Under the pieces are notes generated by a model. The model was not told where the DNA came from, made no database searches, and was given only the letters and a program-made list of their open reading frames with translations. The position numbers and the translations under genes are program-made. Shown here in pieces: positions 1 through 13,014 of a stretch of DNA of 64,000 bases. The DNA comes from Steromphala cineraria (taxonomy: Eukaryota; Mollusca; Gastropoda; Trochida; Trochidae): the NCBI GenBank assembly GCA_916613615.1, contig OU744727.1, forward strand, positions 4,246,593 through 4,310,592. The letters are read 5' to 3'. The first letter of the stretch is position 1. The number at the start of each line of letters is the position of its first letter.

Positions 1-259
1 GAGTCAAACTCCCCTTATTAACCCCCTGTTTGCCAGCCGCGCCTCGGCTCGCCGCTCCATTCAGCACCTGGCCGACAATACAGTGTATATTCACCGGCTG
101 AGTGTGCAGTGGAATGGTTCCGCTTGATAGCGCACGGGAGATCACTCGCTCGCTACCTGTATACAGTGGCCCACCAACTCTTCGCCCTGCCCCTTCCGGT
201 ATGCTATTTATGACGTACGCATCGCGTTCAGAGAAACCTGGAGATCGCTGCTTATTATA
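1..259 (+). promoter_or_regulatory. Probable distal promoter / 5'UTR region of the M6-like gene
   Basis: This stretch is visibly richer in G+C and CpG than the surrounding intron, for example the CGCGCC / CTCGCCGCTCC run near 38-58 and the GACGTACGCATCGCG run near 212-226. It lies directly upstream of the candidate first coding exon 1a. It therefore probably holds the 5'UTR and promoter of the long isoform. No clear TATA box or initiator can be placed, and the true transcription start could be upstream of the window. Confidence 0.45.
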
Positions 260-377
260 ATGGCACAAGTCCACCGATTAGCTTCAGCAAGTATGGATAA
301 CCAGGGCCCTGAGAACGGAGAACTTCTCTCGCTTAATGACTATGACCACGACGACGACAAGCCCTCAAAACGCTCAG
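260..377 (+). CDS. Candidate alternative first coding exon (1a) of a PLP/M6-family membrane protein
   Basis: The exon begins at ATG 260 and encodes 39 residues plus one base. The peptide starts MAQVHRLASASMDNQ and continues as an acidic, hydrophilic tail with a D-Y-D-H-D-D-D-K run and a K-R-S end, with no membrane segment. The reading frame runs into a consensus donor, TCAG|GTAGGT (gt at 378-379), leaving phase 1. The shared exon at 52190 needs exactly one base, and the join creates a Val codon (g|tg). Vertebrate PLP1 also has a very short first coding exon ending in phase 1. The encoded tail would be the cytosolic N-terminus of one isoform. The GC-rich setting suggests its own promoter. No homology is recognised in this tail itself; the call rests on the donor, the phase match and the context. 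Confidence 0.6.
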
Positions 378-3300
378 GTAGGTCCATGCACATGTCTTCT
401 AGTCCATTTCACTCAAGTGACACCCCGTGTGTATCGCAATATTTTTGTTTACGTCTTTAACGCCGGTTCACCCAGCTGATAGGTCATGAAAAAATAGTTT
501 GGTACTTTTACTCTGGGACGGCGCTAGCTAGAGGGATTGAGGCGGTGACAGCACATGAATGCTCTGCGCACAGGTGTAACTGTGTCGTATGACCTACAGG
601 GGTCGTTTATTCCGAGAGTGACAGTTTCATATTTGAGTAGAGTAGTTCTAGGTGACAACTCCGCTCTCTTATGGAACCCTACTTTCAGGTCGGGGAACAT
701 CATTGATTTTTCTTAGCCTCGTTCTCGTCTGGCTATAAATAGCTCAATCGAACTCCCGCTACGATGTGATGGGTTTGCGCGGAGAACATTTAATAATATA
801 GTAGGTTGGGATAAATGGATGCGAGTCCTTTACGATTGTACTATTGATCTCTATATATGCTCTCTGTGTGAAGCGTTCAGCCCGGAAATATTTAACATAA
901 TACCTGTGATTAACAGGTATACCATTGTTTATAACAACAGGGGAAATGGTGCAGTTAATACCACTACTGAATATTTTGTATTGCACACGGAATGATAGGT
1001 TTGATTGAGAAATTGATATATCAAACAAATAAACTTCATTTCATTCAGATAAGATCTCACATTCAGCAAACACCATCACTAAGAACATTATGATAGAAGT
1101 ATTGAAAATAGTTATTGAATACATGCATGAAATTTGAGACCGGTTACTTGATGTCGAAAGATAGCACCGTCTTGGTAGTTCATTCAACATGGTATAAAGC
1201 ATTTAATTGCTGTGTGATAACATCAATAGTGCATGGGCCATGTGCTAACCATACAATACCCTGTCTGGCTTTATGGGTAAAACCTCAAGCAAGTAGCGTC
1301 GACGGATATTTATGATTTATAACCGACCCATTTCTTGTGTCACTTGTATCAGGTTGTCGCCCGGTTGTAAACTATTTGCAATGAATTCCGGGCACGAGTG
1401 ATCAAAAGCCAGAACAAACAAATGAAGTTTCATTGATTTTATGCTTTGGTGTCCCTGTATAGCTGACACATAGGGTTATAGACCCTGAACCTCACACCCT
1501 CTATCTGTGGTAATGTGTGCTGGAATAGCATAGATCAGATAGGAGGTATTGAGGAACATGAGATTCTCGGAAACACATTTATTGGACTTTTTACATTGAT
1601 TTGATATAGTTTTTCCTTTTTCTATGTTTCTGTGTTAACATGTATATTTTGGGTAATGATTACATAAATGAATTTCGTGACGTTCGTAGATTTGTCCCCT
1701 TTTTTATCTTTTATGTCTATCGTTGTATATACCTTGTACATCTAATGTACAGAAAACTTCAGTGGATTTCGTGAGAATAGTTATTTGGAAATAACATACA
1801 GGAGTCTCTTACTTATATTCAATATAAAGCTGGGATAAATGATTATCTTACATGATATACACTCACGACTTCAAGAATGCACACTCAGCATTTTCTCCTT
1901 TCTTCACCGTCATTTGACACGACTGTTCCTTTATATACCGCCTATTTCTACCTACCTAGCCGCAATTCATTTAGCATTTTGAATGACGTTGACTGAACTG
2001 AATCAAATCCTGTACATATTTTTCAATTCATGGAGTGGTTTGATGTCTGTTAACGACTTACTAACACATAACAACTTCACAATATTGCAAAATGAAATCA
2101 TAAGAACGCCATTTCTCAGTCGTTAAATATAACACAGCAATTACCTGCATAATTCACCTTAGGCAATATGTCTACCCACACGCAAGGCGCTCATATAAGT
2201 AATGTGTTATATATCTTAAGGTAATGTGTGTATGTTATAGGAAGTTGCAAAAGGAAAGTCTAATTATAAAGATGTAAACTATTTTGAACACGTCCCAGGG
2301 AGGTATGTAGAAACTGATATCTATTGTAAGAACGTCGTTAAGTTAGTTCATATGCTGGTCCTCTCACTAATAGCTGGAAACATAATGTTCAATGCAATGC
2401 TGCATGCTTTTTGGTGAAAGAAATTTCGTACACTTTTCAAATATTTAAGCAATAAACTGAAGTAAATCAACGTAAGGGATGTATGCCGCACGGTTGAAAG
2501 TATCTTATCATTTGGAAGACAAAGCCTTTAATGAGGCAAACCGTTAGATGAATGCTCTCTGAGGTTAACTTTGAAAATATACACGGTTCCTTACTGTGAC
2601 AGTTATGTTGCCGATGATGACACTATTGACTATCTTAAAGTCTCAAATCTTAGAATTCTTTACATCTCAGCAGTGTCCTTTAATCAAATGTATATTCTTT
2701 AGCTTCAGAAATTCCGATAATTTAAGGTATAATATGATGATTATTGTGACTCGAGACTATCTATTATTATTTGTAAATATACTAATTCTCGGGATTAGAG
2801 TCTATCCTGTTAATGTTTGTCAATTTCAAGACAGTTTCCTGATAAAGAAATGTGTGGTTTCCTTAGTTCCTGAAATTCAAACGATCCGCAGTTGATATTG
2901 TAAATACTAAGGTTTCAGTGAGTTCCCAAATGCATCCCTTTAATGTATCCATCACATGACTGTTTCCTTGAATAGAAAAGTTGTCCCTTTAGCCTCAAAA
3001 CTCCAACACACTCAGTATATTCCTTATTTAAAAATGACAAGGTATTATCGGGACCAGGTGACAGTCTAGCTTGTCCCCAGACGCTGCACATACCTGAGCA
3101 AGTCTCTGTAAACATAGTTTTTGTACCTGTAATCACCCCTCACACCTGACGTCTCGTGCGAGTGTCACCCTAGCAAACCTCAGGCAGTGAGTGTAGCCTT
3201 GAAAAGTAAAGAAAAGTAAAGTTCATTTCAGAAGAGGCTTTTCATCGAGTACAGAGAAAATAAGTAAGGCTGCACTTTTCATAAATAATTGAAAAGGGGG

Positions 3301-4617
3301 GTGTTAAATGAGGATCAGGGAAACTTCGACGCTGGATTTCTGCAAATATATAGTTGGGTTGGGGAAGGTCGAAGAACCATTACAGCTGCCTCTACCGTCC
3401 TTAAGTAAATATTCATTTAAGTCAAAACGTCACAGAAAACTCTTTCAATGAAGAAGAAAGATTGTGTATTATATATGTGAGGTTGGGACTATGTGTAGAT
3501 ATATGGAGGGCAAGGGAATCAGGATCTAGAGGTGAGAGAAGAAAAGTTATAGAAGGGTTGGTCACGTCTAGTCTTTCTTTCGGTTAAGAAGACGCTGGAT
3601 CAGAAGGGGCTCTCTGAGCATAATTAACAAATTGGAATGACGAAAAATTGAACACGGAGTTAATGAACTGCTCCAAACTTTAATTGTCGAAATCGGAAGC
3701 AGATAAATGGGCATGGTATAATAACAGAGAGCATAATATAAGAGAGAGGAAAGGTTTAGGACAAACTTGGTTGAAATTACAGGCAGTAGGATCGAGGACC
3801 GAACAGAGGTGTTAAGCACGAATAGGGTTAAGGAAAGAACGGAGTTGTTTTACAGTAGGAGGGAAGATGGGCCATGCTACTCTGTATTTCTGCACTATCT
3901 GCTTTATAAATAGGTTGATGCTATCATCTTGTTTAGTCTGTCAGCATTGGTTCGAAAGTGTGCTAAATATCAGTATTGTCTAGGGCTACTCGTGAACAAA
4001 AAAATTCATGATAATAAATCTGTACTCTGTATTTGATGAACATGCGCGAAGATGCAATCAAATCATACAAAAAGGAAGTTTAATCGATGTGAAGCCTACT
4101 GAACGACACACTGAACTCTTGAATGATCCACTGTATATGAAATTGATGAGATATTGATTGAAGACATACCCGTCTCTTAGAAAATGTTGATTTTATATTA
4201 TTTTGCCTCAAGGAAATAAAATGTCACATAAAATGGTTGAAAAGTGAAAAGCTGGAGAGAATGATTAGTTCTATAGAACTAAAGCTTCTTTAAATGTTGA
4301 AATTAGAACGGTTCGGTAAATTGAAACTTGACTTTTGCTGAAGTTGGCATCTTTTTATCCCCTCTCTTGAGACATCTCAACAATGAAACTTTTTAACCTT
4401 TTTTACGCCAGAAATTCTCCAATAAATCCTTAAGTTTGTTCAGCCACTGCGTTAATTTGTAATAAAAGTATTGTTGATATTTGCAATCAGAACTGGACCC
4501 TTAAAAGTTAAAACAAGCGTACACAGCTTCGAGGGTTAATCAACGTAATAATTCATCACTTTTACTTTAAAAACCTTACGGTCATTGGTACTGCACATCA
4601 AGTGTTATTTCAAAAGA

Positions 4618-4798
4618 TTTATTTGAGAAACAGATATACAGAAACGAAGAATTGAATAACCCCTCGCCTAAACCCGTAAACCCGTATTCCGCACTATCTA
4701 CCCGATTTTATTTGAGAAACAGATATACAGAAACGAAGAATTGAATAACCCCTCGCCTAAACCCGTAAACCCGTATTCCGCACTATCTACCCGATTTT
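4618..4798. repeat. Identical 89-bp tandem duplication
   Basis: The block beginning TTTATTTGAGAAACAG at 4618 is repeated from 4707 with no difference I can see over 89 bp. It includes the start of the adjoining CCCGTA / CTATCTACCCGAT minisatellite. Perfect identity points to a very recent duplication, or to an assembly duplication. Confidence 0.85.
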
Positions 4799-5110
4799 CA
4801 GACTGCAATATCCTATAACTTTAACCCGTATGCGCTATCTAACCGATTATCCAAACTGCACTACCCTATAACTTTAACCCGTATGTACTATCTACCCGAT
4901 TATTTAAACTTTCTAACCTATAAAGTAAACCCGTATGCGGCACAAACTTACCGATTATCCAACTGCACTACCCTAAAACTTAAACCCGTATGCACTGACT
5001 ACCCGATTAATCAGACTGTCATACCCTATAACTTTAACCCGTATATGCACTATCTACCCGATTATCCAAATTGCATTACCCTGTAACTTTAACCCGTATG
5101 CACTATCTGT
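4799..5110. repeat. About 53-bp minisatellite, roughly six divergent units
   Basis: Units have the form CCCGTATGCACTATCTACC, then GATTATCCAAACTGCACTA, then CCCTATAACTTTAA, and recur at a period of about 52-55 bp from about 4827 to 5108. They have substitutions and small indels (for example CCCGTATGCGGCACAAAC in one unit). The flanking 89-bp duplication carries the same motif, so the array has expanded in more than one way. Confidence 0.85.
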
Positions 5111-5153
5111 ACACACTTACTGTTACTAGTCACCGATGCAGCGGCTGCAGATA

Positions 5154-5189
5154 ATCGATAATTTCTGGGGATCAGATCGATAAATCGAT
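5154..5189. promoter_or_regulatory. Cluster of three ATCGAT motifs
   Basis: ATCGAT occurs at 5154-5159, 5176-5181 and 5184-5189, within 36 bp and just outside the minisatellite. ATCGAT is the core of the DREF-type site TATCGATA in insects and also a Cut/HNF6-like core. No function is claimed; only the clustering is visible. Confidence 0.3.
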
Positions 5190-6169
5190 AACTCCGATCA
5201 GCAGATACCTGACAATACTGCACGGCATCGAGTGATCGGGCGACATTGATAGATAGCCTGTTCCTGGGAGTTTGAGTTGCTGGAGTTCCAGCATTGATTG
5301 CACTAGGCCGAGTATCTACTTGTTGTGTGCAAACTTGCAGACCGGGTTTCCGCCTTTCAATTTAATTTAAACACAGTTCTGGTTGAGGTTTCTTTTGTTT
5401 TAAAATCAAATCTTTCGTGAAAGATACTTTTTACACTTTGAATGGTACCGTTTTTTGGGCTATATTTTGGAATGCTTGAATTCTGATTAAATGTATTGTT
5501 AGTTTGACGCTACGCTTTTCAATAATTGTAAAGCGAAATTCTAAGAAATGAAAATTTAAACAAGTATCTGCAAAAAATGTGCCTTTGATTAATGGTTCTG
5601 ATGATCCTTAATTTGTCAATTGTAATATCTCATTCGATGGTTTTTTTAAAAACCTTTTTTGATGAAAATGGGAACTAAAATGAAGTAATAAAAAGTAAAT
5701 ATTTTATCAATGACAATACAATGCAATCATGATAGGTATACTTAATCTTGTGAACATATACTCTCTATGTGTATCAGTTAAATGAACACATATCTTAACT
5801 AATATAAAAGTAAATACTTCAACCAGTTATATAAATCAAATTTTTTTTAGATTTAGTTGAACTACATCTTATTTTTAGGTTGTTCTTCGAAGTTATGTAT
5901 ATACATATCTATAACAATAAACTGAATGCTTTTACTTCGAGTATTTAGATGGTCCTAAAAGGAAGTCCAAATGTATATATAACATTTGAAAATCGTTTCG
6001 TCAAATGCCAAATATTAAACATTTACGTTAATGTTCAGTAAGTGAAATAGATAATGTAAAGAATGGTTGCGATCAATATATATATTCCTTAGTGTTCTTC
6101 CTTCTATTTGAATATCGGTTTCTGTCTTTACATAGGTATTTCTTACTTGACTTACTTTTGAATATTGAC

Positions 6170-6715
6170 TTTTGGTAATATTTCATAAGACGAATATGTA
6201 ACATATCTAGGATTGATAGCACCCAATGTAAAACAAAATTGTCCTGCACATTCTAGTAGAATTATATAATATAATAGTAGGTATTAGGAAGACAAGATTA
6301 ATCTATGGATGAACAACTTCTTTATTTGACAGTAGCGACGTTTCGGTATAGATTCTTATACCGTTTTCAAGCATATGGTGAAACACAATGAGGGGTACAG
6401 CTTGTTATTGTTTTCACATTATCATACCAAACTTTATAAATTGATGTACTCCTATTTTTTCACCATATGCTTCCTTATACCATCAACTTCTAAAATGCCA
6501 GCTCAATATAGGTATTTTTAATATCTGCAGAGCACCTTGCCTTTCTACTAATAATATATCATAAGACGAATGAATATGTACAATTTATAGGATTGATGGC
6601 ACCCAACATATAAAATATTTTTATCCCGCAAATTTCAAATTTCAACAGAATGGTAAATAAATATAGATTTTATTAATTTCTACAGAGCACCTTGCCTTTC
6701 TACGCTTGGCACAAC
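6170..6715. mobile_element. Foldback / Penelope-like repeat cluster with hammerhead-like hairpin
   Basis: The core at 6293-6382 reads ATGGATGAACAACTTCTTTA, a GACGTTTCGG block, then a perfect 6-bp hairpin (GGTATA 6345-6350 with TATACC 6357-6362). The tail TTCAAGCATATGGTGAA is inverted about 90 bp later (TTCACCATATGCTT around 6459-6472). It is flanked by two similar 60-70-bp segments (CATAAGACGAAT followed by GGATTGATRGCACCCAA at about 6185 and about 6550) and a repeated GCACCTTGCCTTTCTAC (about 6533 and about 6687). Read on the minus strand, the hairpin followed by GAAACGTC resembles stem II plus GAAAC of hammerhead ribozymes found in Penelope-like elements. The CUGAUGA box is degenerate. No protein-coding part is present. 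Confidence 0.4.
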
Positions 6716-9281
6716 ACCTGTGCGGAAATACGGAGAATTAGTTATTTATGTCTCATCTTGTACATACTTACATTCAGACCTGGCTCATTACTTACTTCGT
6801 GATGTAATTAGTACGTTTGAGGCTCATTGGTGCAATATTATATATAACCAGTTGTAAGTAAACATTGCCTAATTTATTGACGTTGGTTACAGCATTGGGC
6901 CTATCAATTATTGAAGGGTTTGCTTGTATTGAATAAGTGATTAGGAGGTAATCCTTAGTTTGCAATATGGAGTTTCTGTAACTTACCTGTAATGATCTTT
7001 ATGAGATGTTTGTGGAATGTTCATATACGTTGCTTTATCTTGTTCTATGGAACTATAGGTACAAATTTATTAAGTTTTGCACAATATATTTAACAACTAT
7101 CGATGTAAATGTATCCTGTTAGTGGGTACCAAGTATTTGGGATTTTAAACGACTGAGTCTTAGTTTTAATGAACATACATTAAAATCTGTTAAATGAAAA
7201 TACATGGAATTTAAATCCCGTCTCATCATATTGTTAAAAATTCCACCTTAACAACGAAAGTCACACACTGAATTTGAATATGGCAATACAACGTCACCAT
7301 CGTACACTACGAGACTTGATAATAAATTTAAATAGCACTCCCTTAAATCTATGGAAGGAATTTATATTTAATAACTAACAATCAATGAATACTTTGGAAC
7401 GTGTTTGTATTAAATGTGTCGTGAAAAGCATGTAAAGCCTGATCCAAATGCAGTTCTTCAGATTAACAATGAGAGTTTCAGTCAGGTGTAGCCAGTCCTT
7501 GTTTTCAGATTAAGATTAATACAGTGAACATGTAGTGGAATACTAAGTAGGTCACGTGACTGGGAGACGGTGAGAATGACCTTCCAGAAAGCTAGATAAC
7601 CTTTCTAACCTCGCTAGTCGAGCATACGTCAGTACGATAATTTACATTCTGTAAAACACTTCTCTTTGAAAACGATTTGTTATATATGAGTTGCAACTTC
7701 ACATTGACAATGAAATTTAACGATTTATGGTTTTTGTATCTTTGGTAAAACTCATTTCTTAAAACACACCTTTTACTCTAGTATATGTTTGATCAAGTTT
7801 AGTTTTTCTTTGAAAAAAACCCTTTTTTACAACTTTTACCTTCAGTGCTGTATCGTGTAAAAATGGATTCTTAAAATTTTTAACAATTAGGCCTAGTTCA
7901 TCTTCCGAAAGTTTAATTGTATATTTTGAGTTATATATTTATATATATATTTATATCACACTTTTGAATGCTAAGCTTGACAAAACAATATACAAGGTTT
8001 GAGTCAATAAAAAATAGTGATATATCTATTCAAGTTAGAACCCCAAACTAAATACTGCAACACATTTATATCGTCCACATGTTAACAAAAAGTCCCGGAC
8101 ATGCAGCTATGAGAGTAGAATATCAGTTAAGTAGGGTTGGTTTCTCTCGTCCTTGCCAAGCTTGTGAAACCACTCAAGACAAAGTGTCTCGACTTGAATG
8201 TTGAGAGTTTCAAGTGTTTATTTAGTTTCAAGTCCTTGTAAAAAGTGTCAAAGTCTACTCGTCAAGTTACATTGGTAAACGATACAAGTTATACGTAAAT
8301 ACCAGTTCTGTAGGTCAGATTTAACATATAAAACATGAATTCTAAAAATGTATTTCGTATTGAAGAATCTCTTCCTTATATGTAGAACTAGGACATGAAT
8401 ACATAAAAGTCAATTGTTTATAATTAAATATACGTCTAACACAAGTCATATTTAGAATTTCACTTTACAGTTGAAACTTGTAATACAGTCTGTATATCAA
8501 TGTGTTCTAGTCATATTATCTTTTTCTTCTTGACCAAGTTCTTGTCAATTTCAACAAATCAGGGAAATATACTAGTCCAGGCAATGTGGACAATCTTCTA
8601 TCTTATTCAGCAAGATTGATACTCAATGATCTGACGTTCATCACTATTGGAATTTATCACATTTCAATTTTCAACCTCCAAGATCCAATATCGCTCCGCG
8701 TCTCTGTTGACACACTCTCTGAGGCCTTTACACAGCCTTGCTCTTGGAGGGAATCTCTATGTAAATATAGCAAATGTGTATAACTAAAGCTTCCGCGGGC
8801 TGGGTAACCTAATAATCCATCGATTAAGTGATAAATCTGGTCAGCGAACTGCCCTACATTGGTCAGAGAGTGACATTTCACCCAGGGCTGTTTCACTGAC
8901 CATCAACAGTCTAATATCTCTCTGATTTATAACATTGGGAGACGCCTATCTTCCTACGTCATTATATCTATAGTTAATAAAATAAGGAGGAACATTGCTA
9001 GTTATACGCTTGATATATTTGAGTTTAATGGACAAATTGTTTTTTATTTAAACAAATCATATTTCCTTATACTTGTCCTATCTTAATTCATGTTTCGGGA
9101 GACTTCTTTTGTGTAATAGTTTTTGAATTATTTGGAACAAACCTGCATATTGTTTCAAGTATCCTACGGTTGTCATCACGAATGAAGTAACATCGATATA
9201 TGTTATGGGACATACTTCTTGAAATAAATTTTAATATTGGCAGTTCAATCCAACAGGTCACATAATATTTCCCACACCCAT

Positions 9282-9526
9282 CATCCTACGCAAAGCCTAA
9301 AACCCCAGTTTCTGAACTGTCGGTTTTATGCCTTTGGATTTTCTGTGTTGATATCAGCGCCCCAACAGGCAATTGTAGGCAACCTCCAGTTACTTTCTGA
9401 TTGCACTATTGCTTTCTCTCATACTAAGGTAGAGAGCAAGCACAGAAAACTCAAATGGTCGGCAGCAAGGCATAAAACTGACAGTTCGGAAAATGGCTTT
9501 GGCTTAGACTTTGCGTAGGAAGATGG
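9282..9526. mobile_element. MITE family 2, complete copy
   Basis: About 240 bp with terminal inverted repeats. The left end is TCCTACGCAAAGCCTAAAAC at 9284. The right end reads, in reverse complement, TCCTACGCAAAGTCTAAGCC and finishes near 9519. A second inverted pair lies inside: GAACTGTCGGTTTTATGCC against GGCATAAAACTGACAGTTC. There is no transposase frame, so this is a non-autonomous DNA transposon. A second copy at 11.2-11.8 kb is interrupted by another element. Confidence 0.75.
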
Positions 9527-11167
9527 TGCTCTTGCAACTTCACAATCCTGGTTTGGTGCTTAAAGATAATGCTAATCACGTGTTTTCCAAAATTCAAGTT
9601 TATGTGTATATTTTTTTAAGTACTGAAAAACACGAATGATATTGGTATGTATTGTGGTTTGTGTAATTTTGAATGTAGGTGTAAAAGATGAACTCGTGCA
9701 TGTTGGTTTGCAAACACAGGTTATTTCACTGTCTAAATATAGAGTCTATCGAATTAAACACACATATTGTTTCAGGACTTCAAAGAATGTTACTAAGTAC
9801 CTTCGTTAAAACAAGCCCATGGGTCAATATCAATGATGATTGATTTTGTTCTGTATCGATATTTTGTCTGGAGTTGATGCTTCAAATCCTTTCTATTTTG
9901 TTTATGTCTCATCGCTGTCTCAAATTGGGTAACCTGAGATTCACGGTTCGAGAGAATTCTTTTAATCTTTCAGATGTTGACGTTAAGTATCGACTGTCTG
10001 TTCTGAAATTCTCTTTAAACACAAAGTATCATTATCTAGCTCTCGTTTACTGTTCCGACTTGGTTTCTACTTCCACTTGGTTTCTACTTCGGTTTATCAT
10101 CAACTATAAATATAGTATATAAAAGAAAAAAAAGAGTAAGCCGATTCCAAGGAAACCAAATATTGCTGACGGTACGTTAAACCCTACTCCCTCACTTGAA
10201 AACTAATTTTAATTTATAAGGTTCCAGACATACAAATGTTGTTATCATGAGTATTCAGAAGAAACTATCTATGAGTAATTGTTGGAGTATTATGAACAAT
10301 ATAAACTTAAAGACATGGTTTCTCACGTGCCTTACCTAAACAAATGATACGTCATACATTAGTTATATGTCTTTCAAAACATTGTTACTGTTGCATTTCA
10401 TTTTAACAATGCCCCCGAACAGTATCCTGCTACATAGCTCCCTCACTACCCTGATACCTATCAGGCAAAATCTCGACGGCTTGCTATTCATTACCATGTT
10501 ATGCCATTTTTCAGCCAGGAGCCTTGTTAGTCGTCTTTTGGTGCATATCTTTACTGAATTTCAGCGCAGAACCACGCATGGTTCGCTAGTTCCAACCGAT
10601 GCTCGCAGGTTTCACCGCAATGCATAGCCATATTGTGTTGCGGGCTTTCTCCCTTCAATAATACTATCAGTCTTGATGTGAGTGAAATGCTCTTGATAGC
10701 GGAGTTAAACCCCATATTACCTTTAGTGTTTCTTTTACTAGATGTGGGTCATTCCATTGTCTGGTTACATACATTACGGTACAAGGCATTTATCCTCGGT
10801 TACTTTAAGTTCCTTCTGAAAGTTTACTTACTGAAATTATCGGCAATCGTTTATCTCATTTTATTTCTTGCAGCTTATTCTGAATGTTTATTACTTAAGT
10901 TATCGAGAATGTCAATCACAATATAATTGTCATCAGTTTGTAATATTGTTATCATGTATGACATAATCATGTCCCAATGTATATACAAACCGGGAATTAT
11001 TGGTCCCTTTTTTATAACCATGCTAAGGATATTTATTAAGGAATTTACAATTGGAATTCTTTGAATTTTATTTGGATGTAGCAAAATACTGACAGAGGTA
11101 TTGTTGTTCATGGTATATTTCCCGTCACTTTAAACTTCAATGATAGGTTTTGACTTAACAAACTTCC

Positions 11168-11770
11168 ATCTTCCTACGCAAAGCCTAAAACGCCAGTTTC
11201 CGAACTGTCAGTTTTATGCCTTGCTGCAGACCCTTTACTTTCTGTGTTGATAACAGCGCCTCTACAGACGATTGTTAACAACCTCGAGTTATTTTCTGAA
11301 TGGACTATTGCTTTCTCTCATAGTAAGCTAGAGAGCATGCACAGACAACTCAAGGGTAATCAGCAAGGCATAACACTGACAGGTCGGCGTTTATAGGGGC
11401 AGTAGCACGTTTTTAGGGGGAATATAAGGTGATGTCAGGAAAATGAAAATAAATGGTTCCAATTGAAAGACAATGTATTTAAACTAAATTGAGCAGTAAT
11501 AATTCAAATATATTATGTAAAGTTTAGCCATGCGATTCATTTTTCTTACACAAAATGAATTAAAGGTGTTAAAAAAAAATGGCCGCCAATGGATTTTATG
11601 TGAATTTTCATACTTTGTCCCCTGACTATGGATGATTGGCTTGTCTAATGAGATTGTTGACACTGTCAATATAATACATGTAGCATTAACTTACAATCAT
11701 CAGTCAAATATTTGAAATATAAAATTATCAAAAAACGTGCTACTGCCCCTTTAAGGCTTTGCGTAGGACG
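11168..11770. mobile_element. MITE family 2, second copy, split by insertion of MITE family 1
   Basis: The left terminus TTCCTACGCAAAGCCTAAAA (11171 on) and the right terminus GGCTTTGCGTAGGA (about 11755-11768) match the ends of the element at 9.28-9.53 kb. Internal sequence also matches, including the ACAGCGCC, TTGCTTTCTCTCATA and AGCAAGGCATAACACTGACA segments. Removing 11395-11754 leaves about 240 bp, equal to the intact copy. The inner element therefore inserted into this one. Confidence 0.75.
11395..11750. mobile_element. MITE family 1 (TTAA-flanked), copy A, nested
   Basis: A 356-bp element with near-perfect terminal inverted repeats: AGGGGCAGTAGCACGTTTTT on the left, AAAAACGTGCTACTGCCCCT on the right. 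It is flanked by TTAT on the left and TTAA on the right. The latter equals the flanks of copy B, which suggests a TTAA target duplication of the piggyBac type with one mutation. There is no coding capacity. It sits inside MITE family 2. Confidence 0.85.
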
Positions 11771-12439
11771 AGGACAAAAAGGTATACACAGAGAACATGT
11801 CTACATGCACCAGGGCATGACAACAAGAAAGTTATTTAATTAACCAACTTTTAATTACAGTGAACCATTCCATGACATTATACAGCTTTACCTTCTACTT
11901 CATGAAGATTAATTAATCTTTAATTGATGTGTAGCAGAGATTATACCGTTATATAAGAACTCCTTAATCACACAACGCTGTTACAATATGTGGGCCAGAC
12001 AGCTAATCTGTCTTTATTCTGTAGGCGCGTGCCCGACTCTTTTGGCTGTTACGTGAAATGAAAATGGTTGTGTAATTTCCGGAACTGGCCGAAGTATTTC
12101 CTATTGCACGGATGAAACAATATTCGTCTCATTGTGACGTCATAATGAAATAGAAAACAAGACCTAAAGCAGAAAGCAATAATGACTGTCTTTCAGTAAA
12201 ACTATGTTTGAAGGAAACGTGTAATTAGTAGATTTTTCATGTAATTTGATGTCACTTTCTATTAAAATAGATAGCACGTTTTCCAATTTCTATAAGCTGG
12301 TTTCACTGCATAACATTTATTTAAAGTAATGATGAATATTTGTTAAACAAAAACAACCATCGTGATAACAATAATTTACCAATACCAATATTTCTTTACC
12401 AAAACCTAAAAACTAACGCCAAAATAGCTTCAGTATGGT

Positions 12440-12880
12440 TCATATTCTTAAACCAACGTGTAGTGTTCCATATTATTTTTATACCATATCTAATGTCTTC
12501 TTGTTCCTGTTACCCAACTCCCAGACACTTCCGGTTCCGTGAAACGCGACACATACTCTATTGGACAGTGTTCCTGTGGGCTGATACTGCCAAGTTCAGT
12601 TTCACAATAGTTCCTACAAGATATCCATTACCATATAGAAACGAACCACAAGAGCAGCTCTTCCGAACTTGCATACACGCAGTGGCATCATAACGTTTTT
12701 GTAAATGAAATGAAAACCTTTTGATAATTTTTCTGTAACAATGGTATTACATTTGCTTCAGTATGGTTAAAATGCTCTTGTTTAATCCATGTTCCTACAA
12801 TCCGATACTTCCGGTTTCGTAATCTGTGAGACTACTGTACTGGGAGGAGTTCCTGTCAGCTGATGCCATGCCCTGTGCAA
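12440..12880. repeat. Divergent direct duplication, about 310 bp apart
   Basis: The segment with CTTCAGTATGGTT, then CTTCTTGTTCCTGTTACCC, ACACTTCCGGTTCCGTGAAA and TTCCTGTGGGCTGATACTGCC (about 12430-12590) is echoed at about 12757-12870. The echo has CTTCAGTATGGTT, GATACTTCCGGTTTCGTAA and TTCCTGTCAGCTGATGCC. The copies are clearly related but diverged. Their nature is unknown. Confidence 0.5.
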
Positions 12881-13014
12881 TCTCATTAAAATGATATCAT
12901 AATTTCTTCACTACGTTACGCAGATTAAAGCGTAGCGTAGTGTAGCAGATAGATCATATTATAATAAGATTGTGCCTTATGGAGATATAGCACAACAATG
13001 AATGTTCGCTTCTT

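Noticed and set aside
9237..9518. 93-codon frame
   Set aside because: It lies within a MITE with inverted termini and is non-coding.
12340..12693. 117-codon + strand frame
   Set aside because: It overlaps a diverged direct repeat, has AT-driven composition and no recognised domain.
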